DNA of 64,000 nt from the NCBI GenBank assembly GCA_013350335.1, contig CM023540.1, positions 45,057,222-45,121,221 of the forward strand, in the 5' to 3' direction. The notes under the pieces were generated by a model. That model was not told the DNA's origin and made no database searches. It saw only the letters and a list, made by a program, of their open reading frames with translations. The stretch comes from Chimonanthus salicifolius. Its lineage: Eukaryota > Streptophyta > Magnoliopsida > Laurales > Calycanthaceae. The position numbers and the translations under genes were made by a program. This document shows positions 35,177 to 44,639 of the stretch, one piece after another; position 1 is the first letter of the stretch, and the number at the start of each line of letters is the position of its first letter.

Positions 35177-35414
35177 TTTAGAATTTAATACGTAGAAAAG
35201 AAAAAGGAGAAGAATTATTCTTTGTATTGTCTATTTTTTTGTATATAAACTGAAAAGGGATCCATGTATAAATAGGAAAAAGAGAGCCAATAGGTGGCTT
35301 AAAAAAGAAAGAAATAAAAGAATAATTATCTTCAATTAATCATACAACCATTAAGATGTATTTCCAAAATTAGATGATTTGGGACAACTCTGTCCTAAAG
35401 TGGGTCCCACAACA
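35177..35414 (-). repeat. 5' LTR of the copia element
   Basis: 238 bp, aligned with 32,040-32,270 with scattered substitutions and small indels, which suggests that the insertion is not recent. The PBS lies immediately next to it at 35,176. Confidence 0.9.
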
Positions 35415-35428
35415 GTCGGGTTGTTATA

Positions 35429-36790
35429 TGAAATTTCTTCAATTAAGCTCTCATGGGTCCCACCATCTTCTAATGGGTCTTCATGATTTACATTTGGATC
35501 CCTTGAGTTTTTGATGATCTCATTAGTTTGTCATTGATTAGCACTTAAGATGACCTCTAGAGCTTGATTAGCTTGAGACCTATATATATTGGTATTTTAA
35601 GGGATGGAAAAGAGTCAAGTTCGGGTAGGGCTTGTACTATACCAGGCTTGAGCCTAATCTTACATAGGAAGATTGAGTTGGACATGGGCTTGATGGAAGC
35701 CCAAGAATTTTCTTAACTCCACTTTAGATCCAATAGAGAGCAAATGATTAGTCGGGTGGGCATGGAAACCTAGGAAAAAGAGAAGATAAGTGGAAATGGA
35801 TTAATGGTTTTCGGTAGACCCCATGTTAAATAACTTTTTTCCCAAAAAGATACATACACAGACGAGTTAACACTAGTTACCATGTAGTTTCAACAAGTCG
35901 GTACACTGCAAAGTAGGCTCTCAAGCTCGATTATCAATCGGGCTCGAAATTTGTGTCTGAGCCCAACTAGTATCAAGCTAGGGATTCATGCTCAACCCCC
36001 TTTTCTTGAGTCAAAGACTTCTAGCTGTCATTTGAACATGCCAAATTTCCTCAAATTGCACTTTGTCAATATCTTTCCGCAACAACACACCAACAAAATA
36101 GGATCCCCTGAGGTGCTTCCCCTTTCTAAACCCAAAAAGTTGTCTCAAATTTGTCCTTTGGATTCATAACATTAAAAAAGGGTTTATCACTATATTTTCC
36201 AAACAAATCTTAAGACCGAATCCTCATGCCTGCCTTCTCCAAACAGATGGTAATGTTTCCACACCATTGGTAGTAGCTCCTTGACTCCTTAGCCTCCTCA
36301 TATGTAAATGTTATTCTAAGCAAAGTGTCCCATACATCAGATCTCTCCCACCTCTCATGATGATCTGCATCCTTTGTTTGTTCTTCACAACTACCCTAAA
36401 CGACCTTGGAGAGGAATCCATCAATTGCTTGTCCTGCACCCCAATGTCCTTCCAAAATAATACATTGTTCACCTTTCCAACTACAAATCTAAGCCCTATT
36501 TTGAAAACCTCTCCGGCACACTTCTACCCTTCTACTAATTTTGTAAAAGCAACTGTTTTTCAGCATCCCATTTCCAAAGTTCCAACCCTTTCACCCTTCC
36601 CTTATATCTTGCCTCCTCGTCTTCTTCCATATTACATTTGTCTCCTTACCATATCTCCATGACTATTTGCATGATAAAGCACTGTTTGTATCCTTCATTT
36701 TAACTAAATATAGTCAACTTTCCTCTGATCTTGTAACACCTTCCAATCCATCCCTCCCACCATTTACTTCCTAGTGGTTTTTGAATGACC
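35429..36790. other. Unassigned intron sequence
   Basis: Two modest frames on the plus strand (35,951-36,169 and 36,357-36,662) have no recognisable domain. The minus strand around 36,180-36,360 reads SYYQWCGNITICLEKAG-like peptide without a family match. This may be LINE 5' sequence or unrelated. Confidence 0.2.
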
Positions 36791-36799
36791 TAAAAAAGT

Positions 36800-38215
36800 G
36801 ATAGATTCTTTAGAAAGAATTGGACATGAATTACTTAAGGGTGATGCACAGAGAATGAAGGACCATTTGGTTATTTGGAATCGACTCTGCCTTTGCATCT
36901 GAATGAAGCTTTTTGTCCAAGTGGTTATTACTGATTGATAAGCATAGTCTTGCTAATTTTGGTTGAGAGTGAATCTGACTTCCTAGAAATCCTCAGGCAT
37001 GAAGTGAGATATTTATGCTTGAGTGAAGAAATTTAAACTAGGCATTCATTTCCAAGTTGGAAAAGGAATTAGGATAGCCTTTTGGTTTGATGTTTGGAGT
37101 GGGAATTCTCCACTTGATATCAAATTCCCTTCCCTTTTTGAATTACCTCTTTCCTGGATTTATTAGTCAGTTGCTAACAGTTTTCGGCGTTTGGATTTTG
37201 GCTAAGCATGTGGTTCGAAATATCTAGTTTGGATGTAATTTGTCCAATGTTGAAGTTGTTGACATAACAAATCTTTTTTTATTATTATTGCGCAATTGGT
37301 TTCCATCTCTTTTTGCTTATTTTCCTCTCCTAATGCTCTATTTGAGGATTGCTATTTGATTATTAGCCAGTAGATCGTGTAGGATATTCGCTTTTGTCGG
37401 AACCGCACTAACCAAGGAACTGATGAATTCTCAACTTTGCTCATCTCCTTAGTAGCACCCGCATTCAACAGTCTTCAGATGAATCCTGGTTTTGGTGGCG
37501 AACCCTTTAGGCTCCTTCTCGGTGAAAGCATTTTTGTGGTGCAACCAATGTGATACAGTTCCTTTGGTAGAGCCAACCATTTCGTCATCCAAAGCTCCCC
37601 TTATGCCATTATACTACAGGCCTTGGGAAAATCCTTACCTAAGATAACCTTTGTAAAAGAGGAAGAATCATCATTAATGCTTGCCCCCCTTGTCTCTAGG
37701 ATTCTGAAGATGTGGATCAACTCTTCATTCATTGTCTCTTCTTTCATTTTATTTGGTGTTCCACATTGAGGCTTTTTATTGTCTATTGTCAATGCCTTAT
37801 ATTGTTACGTAGCTTTCCTATGCTTGGTTGACAGTCAAAGGGCCCTTGAGATTTCTTTGATGTGGCAATTAGCTCTTTTCGCCACAACTTGGAGACTCTG
37901 GTGGAAGCGCAATAATAAAGTTTTTATAAATAAGGTGAAGAGCTCCGTTGAGGTCAATAGCAGGATCAAGGCCAAATATGCCACTTGGGCTTCTACTCTT
38001 TAGGAGTTTCAGGAGTTTTCCATCTTAGACATCTCATGGGCTTGGAAGAAGTGTATATGTTTGTCTTGGGTGTTTTCCTCTTTTTCTATTGGCAGGTGTA
38101 TAGGGTGTGAGGGTTTCTCTTTTTTTTTTTTTTACTTGCCATTTGGTACACTTATGGGACCCTTTGTGATCATTAATGAAGTTACTATTTCAAAAAGCAA
38201 AAAAAAAAAAAGAGA
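36800..38215 (+). mobile_element. Decayed LINE, 3' part (RT thumb, zf-RVT, tail)
   Basis: Pieces in several frames are in LINE order. The post-RT motif VGKGIRIAFWFDVWSGNSPL lies at about 37,055-37,120. The zinc-binding RT-associated domain (zf-RVT) at 37,610-37,745 reads DNLCKRGRIIINACPPC, then EDVDQLFIHC. The C-terminal RALEISLMWQLALFATTWRL and WWKRNNKVF lie at 37,838-37,930. The 3' end ATTAATGAAGTTACTATTTC is followed by an A-rich tail at about 38,192-38,212. Stops and shifts are frequent. Confidence 0.75.
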
Positions 38216-38479
38216 GAGGGGGGAAGAAGATTGCACCTTTCTCTTGTCTAGTGAGATTCTATAATTTGGTAGTTGGACTTGTTGGACTGCGCTTCCAAGT
38301 AGTCTCTAGTGATTTTCCAAATATTGTGACCATGTGCAAACTGCAACTTTTTTTTTCCATTAGAAAACTTGCTGTAAGAATGAATGTAGAATACATGGCA
38401 CAGCCATACATTTCTTCCATTTAGTCCTCTTCTTTAGCTTCATTACAACATGAACTCATTTGGTTCCTTAACAATCAAA

Positions 38480-39215
38480 TCCTCGTTTGAGTTGAACAAT
38501 CGTCAATCCTTAACCCTGTAGTCAAACTGATCATTTGGGCTTCCAAAATCCGTTTGCGTCGAGTGAGCTTCCTCTTGGATTGCTGGGCTTCAAAAAATCC
38601 TTACCAAGACAATCTTTGTAAAAGGCATCACATTATAGTTAGTGCTTGTCTGCTGTGCTTGCAACTGATGGAAGATGGTGATCATTTGCTCTTGCATTGT
38701 CCCTTCTCTTGATGGTTTGGAGCTTCAATCTTAAGCCAATATGAAGTTCAGTGGGTTATGCATGCCTCTATTGTGCAATTTCTTGCATTTTGATGTACTG
38801 AAGCAGCTCTTCCAGAGTTTCCATTGGCCATCTCGTTTTTCCTTTTTGATGCACGGTGGAGGCTTTGGTGGGAACAGAATAATCAGGTATTTAGAAACAA
38901 GATGAAATCTATCTCGTGGTTGCCTTTCAGGTTAAAGTCTGGGCCTCACCCTGAAAGAGTTACCAGGATGTCTCACATCTCTTGCCTCGTCTGGGGTGGG
39001 AAGGATTCCACTGGCATTAACATGGCTAGTTGATCCTAGCCTTTCTTTCTAGTGGCTCGGGTGTTCTCAGGATGGTTTTTCCTTGGCTGTGTTGGGTGTA
39101 GAGGGTGGAGGGTTTTCCCCTCGCTGTAATTGTTCTCTTTCCCATGTTTGTTTTGTCTTGTTGTATTGTGCACTTGTGTCCTCTCCTTCATCAATATAGT
39201 TACCATTTAGAGGGA
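38480..39215 (+). mobile_element. Second decayed LINE 3' fragment in tandem
   Basis: It carries a zf-RVT piece (SACLLCLQLMEDGDHLLLHC at about 38,640-38,705) and the C-terminal ARWRLWWEQNNQVFRNK (38,850-38,905), both homologous to the LINE just upstream. It ends with ATATAGTTACCATTTAG, related to the other LINE tails. It lacks the reverse transcriptase. Confidence 0.7.
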
Positions 39216-39229
39216 AAATCCTCCCATTT

Positions 39230-39600
39230 TTTGTGTGTATGCTGAGATGGAGGAGTGGTGTGACATTAAAAGATTAAGAGTTGGAAATGATTGCATTAGA
39301 AGAACCTGCAAAATAGCTCTGATGGATGAAATGAGGAGGGAAGACCAATTGAGATGGGTTGGGCATATTCCTAGTTGTCCAAAAATCAGCCTTAGTAAGA
39401 ACTGAAAGGCTACAGATCACTGGAGGTGGAGACTACTAGACTAGGAGAAGGGGGAAGCCTTTAAAGACCTGTCTTGATGGGATACAACATGATATATGTG
39501 TGGAGAGCGAGTATATATTTTTTGATGGGATGAAATGGAAATATCTAAGCAGAAGGCCAAACTCCATATGGATGAGAAACTGCCTGTTGATAATGATGTT
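39230..39600 (+). mobile_element. RTE-type LINE C-terminal fragment
   Basis: Frames across this stretch read MLRWRSGVTLK, then IRRTCKIALMDEMRREDQLR and WVGHI. This matches the C-terminal signature of plant RTE-like non-LTR elements (MLRWMSG...IR....V.PI.EKMRE.RLRWFGHV). Stops and frame changes are present, and there is no upstream RT or endonuclease. Confidence 0.65.
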
Positions 39601-40001
39601 GTATTTTGTGAATGCAATGTTTTTGTTTTTTGGTTAGAAGACTGCAATATTTGTTCTTAGTATCCTAGATCTCTCCATTGCTGTTGTCTGGGATTTGTCA
39701 TTTGGGCTAGGTCGGCAAGCCTGAAATGGAAATGGGCTGTACCAAAATCCACATATCCTGTGTATTTCCAGGGTCCCATGTAAGATCTGTAAGTCGCTAT
39801 TCCTATCACTCTAGAATGCTCATGTATTGGCTGAGCTGGGACTTATCACAATCATTTTTTCAAATGATAATTTGTTGAATGATTAGCCACAATCAATATT
39901 CACATGATGAAGTTATCATCATGATGCAAGCCATTAATCCCATCAATACGGGGTTGGTCAAATTTTCACAATCATTTGGCAAATGATTTGAATGGGACAA
40001 C

Positions 40002-40820
40002 TGATGCAGGACAAGGTATAGGTTGACCCTAAATATCTAAATTTGGTTTCCTAAATATTAGAAGGGATGAAAATAATGCACCTTAAGCTAAAATGGCCTG
40101 AAATTAAAATCTAAATTAATATATGCAACCAATTAATATAAATTTACTACAAATAAACATGCAAATACTAAAATCTGAGGTGTTAATGGAGTTCAAAGAT
40201 AATGTATTTAATGAGTTAAATGGGGCAAAGGTAGCAATGGGATTTAATAGGCACATGGTTTTAAATGAAGTAAAGGTTGGTTGTGACTGTAAGGGGATGA
40301 TTGTATGAAAAACAAAAAGGGCTTGAGGCAAACATGAGGGGACGCGGAAGCGAAAGGGGCAGATCTTGCTTGGGCGACAGAGGGATTTGAGATCTAAGGG
40401 TTAAGATGGTTGTAGGAAGGCTTAATAGTGGGAGGCGATGTCAAGGCGAGGTTCTTAGGGGATTCACGGAGGTTGCAGGGAAGGGATATGGTCATGGAAG
40501 CAGAGAAAGAAAAGGAAAAAGGGAGAAGAAGATAGAAGAGAAGAAGTACCTGAAGAAGAAGGTAGGATGGTAGCCTCACGCTAGGCTTCACGCCAAAAGG
40601 GCCTCACACCACTGGAATCGCTCCGCACAAAGTTTGGGAAAACTCCAAAATTTTGTTCATTCCATCGTTCGTGTATTCTTACAAGAGAGGGGGCTTATAT
40701 AGACTACTACTCCTATAAAAAGAAAGTAAAAGAAATTACATAAATACTATCTTCTAAAAATAAACTAAACTAAACTTAGGAAAAAAAAAAAAAACGTGGA
40801 GTACGGAATGATCCGCATCA
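40002..40820 (-). repeat. 3' LTR of the LARD-like element
   Basis: 819 bp; aligns with 42,100-42,945 over its whole length apart from small indels. Open frames inside it are LTR sequence. Confidence 0.88.
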
Positions 40821-41026
40821 ATCTCCCGTCTGAGAAGAACTCGACCTCGAGTTTCAAAGGATAAGAAGAAAGCGAGCCAAATCACACATACGCCTTCCTA
40901 ATGTGAGGTCTTCAAAGTGTAGCTTGTGCACGTGAGACAAATCAACCCACACGGGCATCGTCCTAGAGTGGGGTATTCAAATGATATATGCGCACGTGAA
41001 GTTTTCAGTCGAACTCTCCTCCGCCA

Positions 41027-41880
41027 TCAATAGTATACTCTGAAACCAAAATGAATGTCACGAGCAACTCTGGGTGTCGGCAGCAGAAAAGTGTGAACAT
41101 CATACTCCTCCGATGAAACAAGACTCTGATATCTTTCCAGTAGATTCGGGGCAAGTCGCTGAGGCTCTCTCACGGTCAACCAAGTGGCACCAGTCATGGA
41201 CTTAGTACTCTGCATCACATGATATAGGCGGTGTCCTTCTGCAGTGATGGAAACGTCTTCATCTACCAGGATAAATTCTATCTTTTCTCTTTTGGGAAAC
41301 AAGGACTGCAAATGACGGATCGGTGAAGGATGCATAGGTGGGATAAGGTGATGGTCTGGATTGAAGTGAGTTCTAGATTGTGAGGGTGGGCTAGATGATG
41401 GGGTCGACAGGACAGTGTGAGGCGGATGTGAGGTGAGACTGGTGGATAAAACCACTGAATCATGGACAGGTGCATAGCATGGGTCATGGGTCTGGGTCGG
41501 GAATGTCAGTCTGTGGGTCTGGGTCATGCTGATGTGAAGTGGGACTTGGAGGTGAAGGTGTTGGTTCTGGATTGGGTGTGAGGTCTACCACATTATTATC
41601 CACATCAATTTCCTTGGACTCATATTGAGAATCTATAGCAAATTCATATTTTTCATCGCATCCATTAATGTGTCTTTTAATTTCAGTGTGCGACTCATGA
41701 ATATATGGTGCAGATGCATATACAGACTCAGATAGACTGGGTGACACTAACATCGGAATAGGATCTATGGATAGGGATGGTATGGGGACACACCTAACTT
41801 TCTTAACCTGAATAGGACACTTATCTGGGAAATGGCCATAGATTCGACATTGAAGGCAAAATGCATGCTTCTCTATTTTG
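41027..41880 (-). pseudogene. Gag-like frames with a CCHC zinc knuckle inside the LARD-like element
   Basis: In minus-strand order, 41,880-41,800 reads CLQCRIYGHFPDKC, a CX2CX4HX4C zinc knuckle of the retroelement nucleocapsid type. Frame 41,753-41,484 is acidic and Pro/Asp rich (IDSQYESKEIDVDNNVVD). Frame 41,527-41,027 contains KIEFILVDEDVSITAEGHRL and ends GFRVYY. They occupy different frames, so the original gag frame is broken. No protease, RT or integrase is present. Gag-only non-autonomous elements of this layout are known in plants. Confidence 0.6.
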
Positions 41881-42099
41881 GTGTTGATGATGATTAAACT
41901 AGTATTAATGTCTTAAAGAATCTTAAGAAGCTATGTGGTGTCCATGTTGAATGTCCTAAAATGATCAACTCTGAGAATGATACAATGCAATTTTTTTTAT
42001 AATTAGTTAATTAATTTTTTTTTTTTTTTTAATATGCGATGCAACTTAAGACTCGTGGGTGTTTAAGGAAACAACCCAACCTTGGCTTTGATATCAATT

Positions 42100-42945
42100 T
42101 GATGCAAGACAAGGTATAGGGTGACCCTAAATACCTAAATTTGATTTCCTAAATATTAAGAGAGATGAAAATAATACACCCTAAGCTAAAATGGGCCGAA
42201 ATTAAAATCTAAATTAATATATGCAACTAATTAATATAAATTCAGTACAAATAAACATGCAAATACTAAAATCTGATGTGTTAATGGAAATAATGGAGTT
42301 CAAAGATAATGTATTTAATGAGTTATGGGACAAAGGTAGCAATGGGATTTAATAGGCATATGGTTTTAAATAAAGTAAAGGTTGGTTGTGACTATAAGGG
42401 GACCATAGGTATGAAAAACAGAAAGGGCTTGCGGCAAACATGAGGAAAGGCAGAAGCGAAAAAGGGGCAGATCTGGCTTGGACGACAGAGGGATTTGAGA
42501 TCTGAGGGTTAAGATGGTTGTAGGAAGGCTTAACAGTGGGAGGCGATGGCAAGGGGAGGTTCTTAGGGGATTCATGGAGGTCACAGGGAAGGGATATGGT
42601 CACAGCAGCAGAGAAAGAAAAGGAAAAGGGGAGAAGAAGATACAAGAGAAGAGAGAAAGAGAGAAGAAGAAGTACGTAAGAAGAAGGTAGGATGGTAGCC
42701 TCATGCTAGACTTCACGCCAAAAGAGCCTCACGCCACTAGAATTGCTCCGCACAAGGTTTGGAAAAACTCCAAAATTTTATTCATTCCATCGTTCATGTA
42801 TTCTTACAAGAGAGAGATGGCTTATATAAACTACACCTCCTCTAAAAAGAAAGTAAAAGAAATTACATAAGTACTATCTTCTAAAAATAAACTAAACTAA
42901 ACTTAGAAAACAAAAAAAACGTCGAGTGTGGAATGCTCCGCATCA
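42100..42945 (-). repeat. 5' LTR of the LARD-like element
   Basis: 846 bp; slightly longer than its partner because of an extra GAGAAGAGAGAAAGAGAGAAG-type run near 42,645-42,675. Confidence 0.88.
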
Positions 42946-43564
42946 ACAACTGCCTTACACCCATAATTTTCACATGATGAAGTAGGAATGATAAAAAACA
43001 GTTGACTTGTTCCCCCAATTAGCCAAAAGGTTTTGGATTGTACATGAGGGTTTTGACCCATGCTGCTGCAGTCTAGAACTGTGAACTGTATTTGTTTCAC
43101 TATTGAATTTGTAATGTGATATCATCTGTTAAAGTCTTCATAAATTCTTCAATGCAGAGGATGTTATAGCACAATCTTTTGAATGTCATAGGCTTCTCTA
43201 TTGTTAGAGCACAATCTTACATTTTTTGCTTGATCTATGTGAAGTTTTAGTACTGTTGAGATCAATTTGAAAGTCATAAAAAGATTATTATAATACAAAA
43301 AGCAATTAGAGGTAAGTTTCGAGGTTGTCATATTTGATAGCATCTGTATTGCAGAGCCTTTCTATTTCGAGATGAACAATAATGAGAGTGATCATAATGA
43401 TTCCTTTTTCATTTTGTTTATGTCGCTGCCTTTAATTAATTGGCAAATTGTCCATTCTTGGTATTGTTTGCTTAATTTTTACATTTTTTTTGGAATATCA
43501 CCGCATATGGGCTTGATACCTGTAGTTAAGTCTTGATTAAGTTTTGTATTTCATTTCTTTTCAG

Positions 43565-43609
43565 GAAATAGTGATGCTGCAAAGAATCAAGGAGTAAATG
43601 AGAATGATT
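43565..43609 (+). CDS. PPAN: Probable last coding exon of the Peter Pan gene
   Basis: A strong acceptor TTTCATTTCTTTTCAG (ending 43,564) opens a frame that completes the phase-1 codon left by exon 6 (G|GA). It reads GNSDAAKNQGVNEND and then stops TAG at 43,607-43,609. The hydrophilic Asn/Asp-rich end suits the variable C-terminus of Peter Pan proteins. Added to the upstream exons it gives about 316 residues, near the family length. The implied intron is 18.1 kb. An alternative acceptor at about 43,156 would give EDVIAQSFE and a stop after about 16 residues. The assignment is inferred from phase and strand only. Confidence 0.5.
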
Positions 43610-43623
43610 AGTTCCTGATAATG

Positions 43624-43788
43624 CACCACATTCTTTTTCACTCACTGAAAGCCGAGATGAGACAGACTTACTAGTTGGAGTTTAATATGATATATTTAAT
43701 GAGAGCACCACATTGTTTTTCACTCACTGAAAAGCCGAGATGAGACAGACTTACTAGTTGGAGTTTAATAAGATATATTTAATGAGAG
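43624..43788. repeat. 82-bp tandem duplication behind the putative PPAN stop codon
   Basis: Two nearly identical 82-83 bp units start at 43,624 and 43,706 (CACCACATTSTTTTTCACTC... to ...ATATTTAATGAGAG). If the exon call is right they lie in the 3' untranslated region. Confidence 0.75.
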
Positions 43789-43880
43789 TTCAAACTAGAG
43801 AAAGTAGGTGTTAAAAATTGGTACTCGTAAACTTCAAGAAAATAATTTATGCATGGCGTTACTATATATATATATATATA

Positions 43881-44029
43881 CTCTCTATGTCTCAATTTAA
43901 TTGTCTTATATGTATTTTGAAATTGCTCCAAAATAGTTCTCTCTTTATATAGAGTGTTAGTCTTATATAGAGAGTGCTTTAAAAAATACAAATGTTTCAA
44001 ATGAGACAACTAAAATGGGATGAAGTGAG
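43881..44029. mobile_element. Stowaway-like MITE
   Basis: 149 bp between TA dinucleotides (43,879-43,880 and 44,030-44,031). The termini CTCTCTATGTCTCAATTTA and the complement of TAAAATGGGATGAAGTGAG match the Stowaway end CTCCCTCCGTCCCATTTTA. An (AT)n run precedes it. The element has no coding capacity; it belongs to the Tc1/mariner superfamily. Confidence 0.75.
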
Positions 44030-44639
44030 TAGCTTTTATTGTAATCAATTATTATTCTTTTAGAAGATTTCTTTTAGGCATGTTCTTTTGTGATTGATAA
44101 TCTAAACTGTGTAGCTCTTGTTGAGCTGCCTACTGTTTGGTCTTATTTTTTTTATCAGCAACAATTTTTTTAAAGTCTCAGTTTTGATACTATCCATTTT
44201 GAAGGCCTAAATAGGATTGGGAATCATTTAATATTATATTTTTATTTAATGGAATCAGTGTAGCCTTAATTTTCATATTACATCTATTTTTATCTGCTTG
44301 GGAAGAAATGAGTGTTGTTTTGGGGGCTTGTCATTTTTCACTGACATAAAATGAAGAGTGAAAAATTAGATCTTTATCAAGAATATAAAAGAAAATATTT
44401 TTGTAAGGAATCTATCTTTTATAGAAGTGGATAGGAAAATTAATAAAGAAAATAGAGAGGTTTTCCTTGCTTCTTTGCTTGTCACGACAAAATTTTTTGG
44501 AACAGTGGCGAAGATGGAAATTCATTAAAATGGGATTGTTAAGTATAAAGGGGTCTATGATTTGTATAAGAAAAGAGGAACAATCAATCATGAAACCTTA
44601 TAATACAGTACAAGCCAAGAAAACAATCCTCAACTCCCT

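Larger units (their letters stand above)
32040..35414 (-). mobile_element. Ty1/copia LTR retrotransposon, internally deleted, nested in the TRIM LTR
   Basis: LTRs lie at 32,040-32,270 and 35,177-35,414 (TGTAGAATTTAATAC... to ...GGTCCCACAACA; the second has TT for TG). A perfect target duplication GTCGG flanks it (32,035-32,039 and 35,415-35,419). On the minus strand the PBS TGGTATCA directly follows the 5' LTR (35,176 downward), and the PPT TTGAGGGGGAG directly precedes the 3' LTR (32,271-32,281). The domain order GAG-pre-integrase, integrase, reverse transcriptase, RNase H is the copia order. The total is 3.4 kb against a usual 4.7-5.3 kb: gag and protease are missing between PBS and the GAG-pre-integrase segment. 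Stops and frame changes make it non-functional. Confidence 0.92.
31523..35428 (+). mobile_element. TRIM retrotransposon interrupted by a copia element
   Basis: Two similar LTRs, 31,523-31,725 and 31,819-32,039 plus 35,420-35,428, begin TGTAATACC and end GTTATA. The internal region is only 93 bp. It carries a primer binding site TGGTATCAGAGC (31,728-31,739, complementary to initiator Met-tRNA) and a polypurine tract of about 14 G residues just before the second LTR. Tiny internal region, PBS and PPT without coding define a terminal-repeat retrotransposon in miniature. The flanks TGGAA (31,518-31,522) and TGAAA (35,429-35,433) fit a target duplication with one change. The second LTR is split near its 3' end by the copia insertion. 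Confidence 0.85.
40002..42945 (-). mobile_element. LARD-like LTR element with a gag/zinc-knuckle remnant
   Basis: LTRs at 40,002-40,820 and 42,100-42,945 start TGATGCARGACAAGG and end CCGCATCA. A perfect 5-bp duplication ACAAC flanks the element (39,997-40,001 and 42,946-42,950). On the minus strand a PBS-like TGATATCAAAGCC follows the 5' LTR (42,099 downward; two or three changes from TGGTATCAGAGCC), and a purine tract GACGGGAGAT precedes the 3' LTR (40,821-40,830). The 1.28 kb interior encodes no polymerase. LTR similarity is high, so the insertion is fairly young. A solo LTR of the same family lies at 26,796-27,767. Confidence 0.88.

Noticed and set aside
41027..41527. Considered as a host gene
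   Set aside because: It sits between two LTRs with a perfect target duplication and follows a CCHC knuckle, so it is retroelement interior.
43157..43208. Alternative PPAN terminal exon (EDVIAQSFE then stop)
   Set aside because: Phase fits, but the acceptor is weaker and the peptide ends HRLLYC, less like a Peter Pan tail. Not excluded.
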